This document shows positions 10,869 through 22,866 of a DNA stretch of 64,000 nucleotides, piece after piece. Source of the stretch: Allodiplogaster sudhausi (lineage: Eukaryota; Nematoda; Chromadorea; Rhabditida; Diplogasteridae); the NCBI GenBank assembly GCA_945643635.1, contig CALZFC010000280.1:325501-389500 (forward strand), in the 5' to 3' direction. The notes beneath the pieces are model-generated. The model made no database searches, was not told where the DNA came from, and saw only the letters and a list, made by a program, of their open reading frames with translations. The position numbers and the translations under genes were made by a program. Each line of letters starts with the position of its first letter. The stretch's first letter is position 1.

Positions 10869-11290
10869 TTTGCGAGAACACTAATAACATTCGTAGAAAA
10901 AAAATAAGAAAATAAATGATTCAATACGGACTTGGCATAGTTGCAGAATGCATTTGCAATTGCAAATGATTTGGCTTCGCACTTCCTCTTCTTTCTCTCT
11001 GTCGCTCTCTTCTTGCGTCGTTCTTATGTCTTCTCTGTATCTCTCTCTCTCTCTCTCGCTCTCTCTCTCTCTCTCGCTCTCTCTCTCTATCTCTCTATCT
11101 CTCATTCTCTCGAGGCATTTCTCTGCTGACCTTCAGTCAAATATTGCTGTGTTGGCCTCTGCTGCTTGGCATCGTCACCACTAGACAAGGAGTTCTCATT
11201 GTCAGTTGTCAGTTGTAAGGCACTGAATCTACAAACATCTTCAAATTTGTTTTTCCCATTTAAATCAAATATCAAAGAATAAAGTAAACA
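10869..11290. other. Non-coding, with (CT)n at 11040-11105
   Basis: No gene supported. Contains the palindrome GCATTTGCAATTGCAAATG near 10949 and a (CT)n run. This part is missing from the matching place in the right-hand inverted copy (27690-27855). Confidence 0.4.
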
Positions 11291-11760
11291 AAATTCAAAT
11301 TGACTTTTCTTCTATTATTAAATTGTTGACAAACATCCATTCTGTCTTCTTTTATATTCATTTTCCGTCCATCTCATTACTCCATGCGTGGCCACCCTCT
11401 CCAGATCTCTCTCTCTCTCTCTCTCCTCCCCTTTCTTCTCTGCGGCCTCGCCAAGCCTTTTTGTCTTATAGAATTGTTCATATCTTGAATTGATTACTGA
11501 AATGCTCATTGTGTAGTTATTTTAGAAACTTTTCGCAATTACGCTTGTTCATAGTTTGTAAATTTGCTCTTTTCGTGTACATGCTTTTATTTACCATTGT
11601 TGTTTTAGTCAATTTAAATAATTTCGTTCTCGTTCTCTCTCCTATTTTATTTTCTTCCTTTTATTTTTTTTATTCATTACTGAGTTTTCGATGTTTTGCT
11701 TTATAATAGATCACAAATCGGGAACTCATTATTGATCTCATCGATGAGTTTGAGAATTCA
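11290..11760 (-). repeat. Inverted copy of 27090-27690
   Basis: Reverse-complement match to 27090-27690: shared CCCGATTTGTGATCTATT, GGCTTGGCGAGGCCGCAGAG and TGAGCATTTCAGTAAT blocks. The (CT)n at 11405-11425 faces the longer (GA)n at 27430-27600. Continues the inverted duplication begun at 9480-10207. Confidence 0.7.
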
Positions 11761-11796
11761 CTGGCCAAAGAACTCAAAGTCCTCCGCATTATGTAT
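11748..11796 (-). pseudogene. Short fragment of family M
   Basis: The stretch CCAAAGAACTCAAAGTCCTC equals part of the intronless M1 gene (around 8790). Sequence upstream is weakly similar and similarity ends soon after. A relic with no coding potential. Confidence 0.5.
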
Positions 11797-12199
11797 ATTA
11801 TAGCCGATCAAACCTCTGCAATAAACACATACATATGTACATACATACTCATCTCATTGCACAACTCACGTCAGTGCCAAATGATTGAGAAGTTTATCAA
11901 AAATGCTTGATCAAAATATGTTCAAGATAAAATTCAAAGCGAAACTGGACGAAGTGCACCTGAGATGGTTCGTTTGATATCCACAACGCAAACACTCATA
12001 TGATTTTGAAAAGGCTGCCGGTGAGATAACATTAAAATGGTTTTTTTAAGTGATGTAACGTGATTGTTTAATTAATGTGAATAGATGATATATGAATATA
12101 AAGTGAGGGCCGTCGCTCGTGGGCGGCACTGTAGATGCCAGCATACACAGATATGGTTGTAACCATAAGACCATCGTAAATTGCCAATGGTATTCTTAA

Positions 12200-12614
12200 A
12201 GGAGCTGTCCATGGAGATTACAATGTTACTGAATTTTTTGTCAATACTATAAGGTCCAACTAGAAACATCATTAGGAAAAGTGAGAATGCGTCCTGAAGG
12301 GGCCCTGAGGAGAAAAACCACATTTTCCCCACGCCGTACTGTAGAATTTAGGGAGTGACGTCATCACCCTTGCCTATTTTGTCCGCATGCACTCCCTCAT
12401 TCTACCAGAAAGAAGGTGAAAACTAGGTGCGAAGCGGCAAGCCACGCTTGAGATTCGAGGGAAGAGAAGATAGGCAGAGAGAAAAAGGCTCACAAAGTCT
12501 AGTTTGTAGTGATGGATACTGTGCTAGCATACCGCCAAAACTTTTTACAATATCGTGCGCGAATTCAAACGTTAGTTCTGCACAAGCGGCTTTCAAACTC
12601 CATGGATAGTCCCT
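12200..12614. mobile_element. TTAA-flanked MITE (piggyBac-like), copy 1
   Basis: Flanked on both sides by TTAA (12196-12199, 12615-12618). Ends are inverted: AGGAGCTGTCCATGGAG on the left, and AGGGACTATCCATGGAG read back from the right. No transposase. Ends starting AGG and the TTAA target match the elements at 20515-20788 and 38647-39154. Confidence 0.6.
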
Positions 12615-12905
12615 TTAAAGGAAACTGAGCAAAGGTGAATCGAGAGCCAAAAATAGCATTCGCCAGAATTCCAATAAGTCTCTAACCGGCACTGAAGGAC
12701 AAAAAAATAATTTCTAAAATAAAAAAATTGAAATTTTTTTTTATGAAATATAGTAAAATGTATGATAACGAGTTTGTGAGAAGTGCTATAATCCCTATTT
12801 AAAATCACGTCGCATATATTTCGTAAAATTGTGTCATTTGCCTACATACTGATTACCATATTCGTAAAGATCTCAATTTCGCATAATATACATCTTAAAT
12901 TAAAT

Positions 12906-13046
12906 TTGCAGATTTCTGGAATCTTCCATGGATTCACAATAAAAGGCAAGGATTTCCCTGTAACCTCATTCTTCGGGTGCGCTCTCCTCTCCTTTGGTCG
13001 TCTCCCTTGTTCGATCTCAACATTATCCCTCCACTCCTATTTTCTC

Positions 13047-13091
<45 letters not shown>

Positions 13092-13169
13092 ATCTCTTTC
13101 TCTCTCCAATGCCAATCTTCCACTCACTCCTAATACTGTCTGACACTCTCGCCTCTCTCTCCAGGAAAG
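12906..13169 (+). promoter_or_regulatory. Conserved leader/promoter of the cystatin-like genes
   Basis: The same roughly 250-bp block precedes the first exon of every cystatin-like copy: TTTCTGGAAtCgTCCAcGG, then CAATAAAAxGG (TATA-like), then CCTCATTCTTCgGGTGCGC, CTCTCCTCTCCTCTGGTCG and a C/T-rich tract ending CTCTCTCCAG|GAAAGATG. The tract plus AG just before the ATG looks like a trans-splice acceptor or a 5'-UTR intron. Other copies lie upstream of 29890, 31432, 32710, 33498, 35676, 37882, 40029 and 41893. Confidence 0.6.
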
Positions 13170-13946
13170 ATGTCTCGCTTCCTCTTCCTCTTCCCTCTCT
13201 TCGTCCTCTTCACTCTGGCTGCCGCAGCTCACAGTCTTGGCGACGGAGAACCCGTGGATATCCTAATCGATAAGGAAGCAGAAGTCAGTTTCGTTGGCAG
13301 TTGAGCGATCGTGACCCTGGGAATTTAAAGAGAAGAAAACCATAAATAATAGGATATTACCTCTTTCCATTAAACATCTCTCCTCATCTTCTCCTCTTAT
13401 CTGTTTCCTTTCTCTCACAATTTATGGTCAATCAGCGTTCTTGCAGCGCCACGTCACGGAAGGTGTGCATCGGCTGAACGATAAGATTGAAAAGGGAACC
13501 ATCCTTTATGATGTCGCCCAGGTCCAGTTTTGGGACAACATAATCAGAGGGAAAAAGCAAAATGGATTGGGCAGTTGAAAATGAAAGTATGCAAAAAAAA
13601 ATTAATCTTCTTTTGAGATCAACCGCGCGCGAAAGCAACTGGTGAATTTAATGAACAACGTTTATCTCTGCAACATGTAGACATTTCTTCATCATTTCAA
13701 TGGATATATACCGTTTACGATCATTTGACTGACTTCTCAATTGATGATGACGATGCGAGCGAAACGTTTTGCGGACGGGTGGGCGGAGTCTAATTGTGTC
13801 CTTCGCTCAGGCTTCGCAGGGGTAGCTGCGTCAACAAGATTGACCTCGAGGAGTACAAAATCACGCGCCACGAGCCCTTCGACAACGGCCCGATCACGTA
13901 CACCTTCAAGCACATCGGGCACATCCCGAAAGTTCGGCTACGCTGA
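13170..13946 (+). CDS. Cystatin-like secreted protein, copy C1
   Basis: Four exons with matching phases: 13170-13283, 13447-13521, 13618-13676, 13811-13946; about 128 residues. Exon 1 is a signal peptide (MSRFLFLFPLFVLFTLAAAA). Exon 3 carries INRARKQLVN, in the place of the cystatin QVVAG loop, and an LC cysteine. Exon 4 has the partner cysteine and ends ITYTFKHIGHIPKVRLR. Type-2 cystatins inhibit papain-like proteases outside the cell. Here the QxVxG loop is altered (QLVNL) and only one disulfide is likely, so inhibition is an inference. A poly(A) signal AATAAA follows at 13978. The 3' part was copied to 21625-22140. Confidence 0.6.
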
Positions 13947-13983
13947 ACTGCCCTCCTCCAGCCACCTCACAATGCCCAATAAA

Positions 13984-15384
13984 AGTCTATTTTTGTTTAG
14001 AATCTCTTGACCTCTTGAGCATTGGTCATAATGAAGGAAATGCACTCCTGACGATACAAAATATGACAAAAACAGAAAACTCAGAAATGGAACAATAAAA
14101 CAATGGTTGCATGAGAAAAAATTGTATTATCGCAATGGAAGATAATATCAAAGAACTATTTCTGGAAACAGTCAAGTAGAACAAAACTTGTTTCACCTTA
14201 TTTTCCGGTATATCCCGAAAGTGCAGGTATCAGAATTGATCCTTTCTTCGTCTAGGACCGAGAACTCTTCTATGTCGTCGACGTTGTTCGCGAATTCTTA
14301 CTCCTACTTGTGATGTCTCTACTTTTATTCGCCCTCTGGGCGGAAGCCAAATGGACGGCATTTCAATTTGCCCGACGAACACGGTGAAAGAACCCTTTCT
14401 GATCCACCAGAAAGCGGGGGAACCAAGGATATCCCTGCTTTTTTTGTACTTTGGAAATGTCATGAAAAATATGCCAAAAATATGTTTTTAATTTGGAAAT
14501 TAACCATTTTTCCACAGGTGAAAATATGCAATGTTATGCAAAGAGCTCTTTGCAAGTTTGCTCAACACTAGACTCAAATGCAAATCGGTGCTAACAAAAC
14601 TACCCTAAGGAATCGAAAATTGAAACCCTAACTAGGAATTCGGAGTGGTCATGGGGTACTGAGCAACTTTTAAATTGGATCTCTAGACTCTTCGAGCATT
14701 CCAGAACGCTCTGATTTAAAATAATACAGTTTTTTTTCTGAAAGAGTGCGGCAAACCTTTTCTTTAGTCCATTCGTTTTAAAACTTTTCAAATGCATATT
14801 CCATTAAAAAATTTCTTCTCTCACTCAGAACATGTACATAGGTTGAAAGCAAAATAGGTGTTTCGCACAAAAACAGTAACACCAATCGACATGTGTATTT
14901 TTATTATTATTTAAAGCACGATTAGAGACGTTTCGTAGGCTATTAAATTTAGTTTATTGAGTCGAGACAAAAACTGCGCATATAATTGGAACAACAAAAA
15001 TAACAACTATAATAGCATAAAACTAAAGAGGCAATGCCGGGAAACAATTTGAACATAAATTGCAAAATTATCAATACTTGCTTCGACCATTATAGTTTGT
15101 GGAAGAATAATAAAACAATTCTAAGCAAAAAAAGAAATGCAAAACAAATATTAGAGAAGTTGAACTAGCAGTAAGGCGAATGAGCCAGTCAGGCATTTTT
15201 GAAACATGAACTAGCAATGAAAAGAATAAAAATGTTCAATCTACTAAAAAGTCTTGATAACCAGTTAATTTGAACCATTAAGAAAAGCATAATGCCATTG
15301 CTAAATTGGATCACAAGAAGCTTAGAGGAGAGGAGATAATTTTGTTGTTTGAAGTGGCCTTCCCATTTTTTATGAAACCGCCGC
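13984..15384. other. Non-coding interval between C1 and gene A
   Basis: No gene supported. 13984-14400 is the original of the partial duplicate at 21700-22135. The rest is AT-rich with short accidental frames. Confidence 0.4.
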
Positions 15385-16982
15385 TCAGGCTTTCTGCTTC
15401 GTCGGAGCTGGAGTCTTCTTGCTCTGAAAACACCGAAGAAAACAAACATCCTATACAGAAGCTGATCTTAACCTGCATTTCACAACAGCTGCTTTCCATT
15501 TAGTTTACTTTATCAAAAATATGCTCGCTCACCTCCTTCTTTTGCCAGATGGCAAGAGATCGCGGATCGATGGGCTTGTCTGCAAAGAAGTGGCAGCGGC
15601 CGACGAAGCGTCCAAAGTGCACGGGGAAGCAACGCTTCGCCAATTCCAGCCACGCCTTCTTCATCTCTTCATTTCTGTGATAACATCATATATTTTGTAT
15701 ATTATTGCTTTTATTATACTTTTCATGTTTCATTATATTTTTCAACCCGTTGTGGCCAAATGAATATATTTATAAAAAATAAATTAAAAAAGGCTTCGCC
15801 AATGTCAGCCACTCCAGTTTCATCTCTTCATTTCTGTGATAGCATTTATTTGGTCTTCGTTTGTTGTTGACTCTCTCTTACTTTCTTTCATGCTCTTTTT
15901 AAGAAAACATTTCCTTTATTATACTTTGGACACTATCTCTTACTCTCTTTCATGTTTTTTTTTTTATATATTTTTTACCATAAAAAACACGTGATCGGCA
16001 AATGGGTATGTTGCTAGAAAAAAAAATTATAAGTAGAAACTAGACAGTGAGGGATTAAGAAGGAAGGCCAGCCTACATACGTGAGATCGATCGGCTTCTC
16101 CCTGATGCGATGCTTCTTGACTTGGTGCTTGAAGACGGCGGCTATGAAATTGCACTCGTAGCAGCAGCAGACGACACAGTGGAACTGCTTCTGAGGGTGA
16201 TGCGACTTGGCGTGCGAGAACATATTCCACTTTGGCGAGCGCCCCAGACGGATGGCAGAGAGACACAACTTAATGTGTGTGCAAACATGGAAGAGTACGA
16301 AACTGGACAGAAGGGATTAAGGAGGCTATAGGTTAGACCGAGAGAGAAAAGAAAGGAAAGAAAAGACAAGAAAAGTTTTTTTTAAAAAAAGGCAAGAAAG
16401 AATGAAGAGAAAGAAAAGAAAAAAAGAAAAGCCAAGAAAAGAAAGAAGAGGAAGAAAAGGGAAAAGGAGAAAGGAAAGGAAAAAAAGATAAGACAAGAAA
16501 AATATATCTTTAAAAATGAAGAACAGAAAGAAAGCTAGAGATTGAGAGCGAGAGAGAGAGAGAAAGAAGAAGAGACAACACTTTAAGACATTAGACTTCA
16601 TACTTTAAGAAGTTAGATCCCCACTTATGACATTAGACTACATACTTTAAGACTGCCTTACCGCGCACTGGACAATCGATTCGTTCCCTTCTCCAGAACT
16701 CTCCTCATCGTCGTCTCCTTCAGCTGTAACTTCTCCGTTGTCGTCTTCCGAAACATTCGCCTGCCGATGAAACATTTTTCCTACGAGAGAATAAAAATAC
16801 TCACACACACGCAGAATTCTATCTTTTTTAAGTTCACCTTGTCAAGTTACTAACTTCCTCCTCCAGAGATTCAACAAGCATGGCCAACTAAAAGTCACCC
16901 AAACATTCACAGATTCTAAAGTCAATGTGAATACTATTCGGATGTCAACTTGTACCTTATCACATCATTATACTTGATGTAC

Positions 16983-17050
<68 letters not shown>

Positions 17051-19596
17051 TATGAATAAATGCATACATATATCATCGCAGAAAGGCACACTCACCTCTG
17101 CTGCTGCTGCCGCCTCTTTCCTCAGAGGCGTCGACCTCACATCGAACGTGTTCTTCTTGAAGCGGAATTCCGCGATTCGATCAGCCAGCGTCGGGAAGCA
17201 GCTCTTCATCGTCTCCCGCCATTCGTTCTGCATGTTCTCATCACTGCAACGATTTTTTTTCATTATTTAAAATTTTTGATCAAGGATTTTAATATGTATT
17301 AGGAGTCGTGTATTAATGTATGAAATTTATAATTAACTATAAGATAAAAAATAAATAAATAAAACATTCCGATCACATCTTTTTCATTCTTGTTCCATTT
17401 TTCCACGATATTTTTTTTTTATATTTTGATACGTGAGAAAAAAAAGAAGTGGAAAAATAGTATCGATTACCACATATCGATCGGCTTGTCATGGATGTTA
17501 TGCATGGTTGCTTGGTGCTTGCGAACATTGCCAGCATAGTTGCTCGCGTACGCACAGGCGGCACATCGAAACTGTTTGCAGCGATCGTGCTTCTTCGCAT
17601 GATGAAGAAGATGCTCATGACGACCATAATTGACCGTGCAGACGGCGGGACAACGCTGAACGGATAGTACATATATATTTTTCATGTGTATATCTTTATA
17701 ATCACAAGACATTCTCCAGAGCTCAAATAGGGTACAAATAAATAAACTGGAGACAAATTAGGCAAAACCATAAAACTTCTTCATGGAATAGCAACAGAAA
17801 GAGAAGTGTGTACATTGGAGGGAACTTACCGCGCATTTGTACGTTTGCTCTTTATCATCTGCTCGGCGCACGCGAGATGCTTCATCGCACGCAGAGGATG
17901 TCGCCTAAAAAAGGGAGAGAGAAAAAACGGGCACAAACTACTATTCGTATACGGTGCAAGTATTACTATTCAATACTTTTTTTTATATTTCACACTAATA
18001 CCAAATTATTGGATTTTGGCAAGATTGACAAAAAAAAGAGATAGAAGAAAGAAAAGGAAAAAAAATCATATGTTTGATGATGACGAAATCTTGATGAGCA
18101 AACCTCATTAACGTTGGGCGTGTCATCGTTGTTCCTCTTTCCAGCTTCTTTGGCTGCCTGCAGGAAAAGCGATAAAATGCGTTTCTTAAAGTTTGTTGAA
18201 TATAAAATATTATAAACACTCTTCTACCTAACAACAACAATAAAACAAGATAGTCATGAAACAATTTGCGTAATAATTAAAATAACTGAGAAATACAGAT
18301 TGTGCTGAATAAAAAGGCCGGTGAAGGTGCTTTTTTGTTTAACGAAAAAATTTATGCTAAGAATATCGAGCGTAGAAGATGAAACCCTTGCTGCAGAGGT
18401 ACTCGCATCCTGTTTAACAGTCGAAGCTAAAGTAAGCAATAATCAGTGCTTAATCTCTACACTATATTACAATGGGGAAAACATAAAATGATTACGAAAG
18501 AACAAACATCTCCTCGCTGGCATGATTGAGATTCTCAGAGAAGTCTTCTCTTTCCCATTCTCTGGAGCACCAGCGTTCATTTCTGCTCCCTGCTGAAATA
18601 ATTTAGTTAGTTACGCATATTAGAAATATTACTGAAGCATTCGAAGGTTGTGTCAAGGCCATTGAAACCCCCCCCCCCCTCGGTCCGAAGAGATTTTTTC
18701 GAACTTGAACACCCCCCCTCGGGATAGCCCATTTCAGCCCCTTGAACACCCCCCCCCCCCCCCGTCTCTCCCCCCGATTCGAGAGCAATAGGTACAATTT
18801 CAGCACTGTTAATATCTCCTCAAATGTACCTCTTCGATTTAGGGTTAAAAAAGTACCGTTTATTTCATTTTCTGATTAAGGATACCAGCTCCAAACGGCT
18901 TTATTCTGCGGCTTATTATAATTTTAAATTTTTATTAAAAAATTATCAAAACGCTGTTATAAAAAATTATTTTTAATATAATAGTCAAATAAGGCTACTA
19001 TTACAAAATCTTCGTACATATCATTTCCTTCATCTGACCAAGAATGTGCAGCATTCGTCAATGTCCGCGTCTTCTTCCAAAAGGACGAGCGCATAAATCG
19101 GCTTCTTTGGTGCCGGCAACTATTAAGCGTATTTGCTGATGTGAGAGCGATGACGAAATTCCATAATATAAGTTTGACATGAATCGTAAAAGATGATACA
19201 CGAGAGAACCGTATTGGAAGACGAGGTCTCCGGGGTGTTAGGCAGCGACGACGAGAGAGCAGGCCGATTCTGAGTGGGAAGGCCGAGCATCGCGGCGCCC
19301 TTGACGGCGTCGATCACTGACACGCTCTTGGCGATTCGTTTTCGCCTCTGAATTATGTGGAGGGTTCCCTAAAGAAAAGGGTTGCGTCACAGACATTGAG
19401 TTTTTTTTTTTTTAATATAATGGGTTCATCAAATACTACCACCTTATGTGCAACGAGATCCCCGGAAAAGGGAATAACCAATGTCTCGTAAAAATATAAA
19501 GCGTTTTTTCTTTCAAAAATTAACCAGCAAAAAGAACAAGGAGCGAGTGTCCGCGCCATCCGACAGAAGAACGACAGCGTAGCAGTGCTCCTCCAT
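15385..19596 (-). CDS. C2H2 zinc-finger family, paralogue A (two zinc-finger modules)
   Basis: Minus-strand multi-exon gene starting at ATG 19596. N-terminal exons 19596-19525 (YAVVLLSDGADTRSLFFLL), 19347-19209 (AKSVSVIDAVKGAAMLGLP) and 19119-19039 (KPIYALVLLEEDADIDE) form a repeated module. Then come Ser-rich and acidic linkers (about 18592-18510, 18430-18335, 18160-18100, 17905-17830). Next is a zinc-finger pair at 17655-17471 (finger 2 is CAAC-x12-H-x4-H) and a CFP segment at 17243-17096. Then an acidic linker (16774-16672), a second zinc-finger exon 16268-16081 and a second CFP segment 15674-15533. A final exon, 15423-15385, ends KKTPAPTKQKA. Phases match at the zinc-finger and C-terminal joins. 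Unlike B and C, no second KHVSLID-type exon was found. Probably a nuclear DNA- or RNA-binding protein; not a family I can name. Confidence 0.65.
16985..17047. repeat. (TA)n microsatellite in gene A intron
   Basis: About 30 uninterrupted TA units between the CFP exon and the following linker exon of paralogue A. Confidence 0.95.
18668..18782. repeat. C-rich repeat tracts in gene A intron
   Basis: Three C runs separated by similar AACACCCCC-type units, next to TTTTTTCGAA. It resembles G/C-run DNA at 54856-54916 and 59697-59810, which lies in introns of paralogues B and C. Confidence 0.5.
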
Positions 19597-20250
<654 letters not shown>

Positions 20251-20514
20251 TCTTCATTCGCAGTTGTAGCGCGGCGTGGCTGTGTTATGTGAGAGAGTGA
20301 ACGCGCAGAGAAAGTGAGACATTATGTACTTCACAGTTGCCCCTCGTCTGGAACAGACGTGCGCGCATGAGAAAGAGAGTCGAAAGAAAGAAAGAAGCGC
20401 CGTAGTCTCAGCTGAGAAAAGAAATATCAGAGCCACATAGAAATGTAATGTTTGACATATGTATATTTATGTAAATATCCAAAGAATAGAGAAATGAGAA
20501 GAGCAAGAGATTAA

Positions 20515-20788
20515 AGGAGGTATCCGGGGAATAATTAACCTATGTTTTGTTCTATATGGATAAGTTCATATTGGCGTAAAACATATATCCAGAAAGTTTG
20601 AGCGATTTTATTTCATTACTTTCTGAGTGATAGTAAAGTGAAAACTGGCGGGTAGAGAATTGGTTACGGTAGGTCATAGCCGCCCTCTTATTTCACATGC
20701 TCTCTCGACAGAGCGACAGGCAAATTTATGACGCGCATTCAAACTGGTTCTCTAGCGCTACTGTATAATTATTCGCCGGATACTTCCT
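20515..20788. mobile_element. TTAA-flanked MITE, copy 2
   Basis: Flanked by TTAA at 20511-20514 and 20789-20792. Ends are inverted: AGGAGGTATCCGGGGAATAA on the left, and AGGAAGTATCCGGCGAATAA read back from the right. No coding capacity. Same end type (AGG...TATCC) as copy 1. Confidence 0.65.
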
Positions 20789-20792
20789 TTAA

Positions 20793-21624
20793 GTGTGACT
20801 TGAAACTTGATTATGTTTGATTGTCTTTGGCATTTGCTTTCCTTTTGATTTGTTGATCTGGCCAGTTATATATGTATTTACATATGTATGTACACATGCG
20901 TAGGGCGGAACAGTAAAGGCATACGTAGGACAATTTCATGCAAGTTATTTATTAAATATTGACTCTAGTATTCATTGTTTATTATTTAAGATGCTTTTAT
21001 AACATCAATGGGAAAGAGGTAGACAATATCCCGAGCGGTTTGAAAAGTCGTGGCTACTCCGAATTGCCGACACAGGCACAATCAGAAGAATCTTGTATAA
21101 AATTTCAGTAAGTATTCGGAATTTTAAGTTCAGCACATTACATTTTTACACGACAATATAAAATTTCTTTTTTAATTCGCACTCTATTAACCAGTTTTTT
21201 TTTCAACGAGAAGAGATAAATGCCGATTGAATAATGCAGCCACAGTTGGTTACAAAACCTGTCTTTTTCAATGTTAAACGACTTCTATTCAATACTGGAA
21301 GAACCTGGGGTGGACCATTCCAGCGGGGGTGCAGAGGAACAAGAAGTGTTGAGGGAACATGTAGCTAGAACATGTAGCTAGAGAGGGAGAGAAAGACTTT
21401 GCTCTTCACGGATTTGCAAGTGCGACGAGGCAAGATATGGCGAGGCTATCAGAGGATTTCGAAATCTGCCAAATAGAATAGCGTGCTACACTTGCCAACA
21501 GAGCAGCAGAGGATCAAGTTCTAAAACAATACAATCATTTCGTGTATTGCTAACCATTTATTCAAACTAATGAAGATAATTGTTTGAAATTTCCCTATTT
21601 TTCCTTAAAGTTCTGCTTTAAAAT
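20793..21624. other. Non-coding interval
   Basis: No gene supported. Has a short direct repeat GAACATGTAGCTAGA near 21355-21383. Confidence 0.4.
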
Positions 21625-22140
21625 CACGTACACCTTCAAGCACATCGGGCACATCCCGAAAGTTCGGCTACGCTGAACTGCCCTCCTCCAGCCACCTCAC
21701 AATGCCCAATAAAAGTCTATTTTTGTTTAGAATCTCTTGACCTCTTGAGCATTGGTCATAATGAAGGAAATGCACTCCTGACGATACAAAATATGACAAA
21801 AACAGAAAACTCAGGAATGGAACAATAAAACAATGGTTGCATGAGAAATAAATTGTATTATCGCAATGGAAGGACATATCAAAGAAATATTTCTGGAAAC
21901 ATCGAAGTTGAACAAAACTTTTTTCCCAACATTTTCCGGTATATCAGAATTGATTCTTTCTTCGCCTAGGACCGAGAACTCTTCTATGTCGTCGATTTTG
22001 TTCGCGAATTCTTACTCCTACTTGTTATGTCTCTACTTTTATTCGCCCTCTGGGCGGAAGACAAATAGACGGCATTTCTATCTGCCTGACGAGCACGATG
22101 AAAGGACCCTTTCTGATCCCCCAGAAATCGTGAACTAGCA
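21625..22140 (+). pseudogene. Duplicated 3' end of cystatin-like copy C1
   Basis: Matches 13895-14405 closely. It begins inside exon 4 (ATCACGTACACCTTCAAGC), keeps the stop and poly(A) signal, and runs on through the flanking DNA. Exons 1-3 are absent, so it is a 5'-truncated fragment and not a gene. Confidence 0.8.
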
Positions 22141-22429
22141 GTAAGACGAATCAGCCAGTCGGGTTTCTTTGAAACATGAACTAGCAAGAAAAACAATAAA
22201 ACTGACAATGAGTGCACTCTGGATACCAAGGCTCGCAGTTTCATAATTTCTCGCGCTCACTAATCAGAAGAAGGGCCAACTACTTCAAAATGCCCTTGAT
22301 CTGTTATTCTTGAAACGTTTTGTTGCTGGAGGAAAAGTAAGAGAGAGAGAGAAAGAGGAGAGGAAGTGAAAGAGAAAAGTGAGTGAGAGAGTGAGAAAGA
22401 GAGAGATAGATAGAGAGAGGGTAAGAAGG

Positions 22430-22742
22430 ACTACTTTTCAATGCCCTCGCGAGAGGGGGTCTCTATTAGTGGAAACATATTCAAAAATATTATACTATTT
22501 TTGAATATGTTTGACAAAAAGTTGTGCTAACAACAACATTTTATTCTTAAAAAGAGAGATTTATTGCTCTGATTCAGTGAAAGCATGACTGGAATATACG
22601 TTTTATTATTTTATGAATTCATTGCAACCTTTTAATTGGGAAGAACCTCCCATGTCTCCAGAATCCATTCAAGGTACGTCTCGAGGGGACGAACTAGACT
22701 GTTAAGGGTAGGGGGGGGGTACTAATAGAGAAAATAAGGTAT
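22430..22742. mobile_element. Decayed copy of the TA-flanked element at 57739-58154
   Basis: Shares CAATGCCCTCGCGAGAGGGG near its left, the middle (AACAACATTTTATTC, AATTGGGAAGAACCTCCCAT) and the right end ACTAATAGAGAAAATA with 57739-58154. The left terminal repeat is missing or degraded. Confidence 0.5.
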
Positions 22743-22866
22743 ATGTAGCCTAACCAGTTTTCCGAAGTTAATATCGAGATATTGGAATAAAAAAGTTCAT
22801 CATTGGAGAAGCAGAGAATAGGCAAGAAGAGATAAAAAAGAAAGAGCAAAGCCATTGATATTAAAG

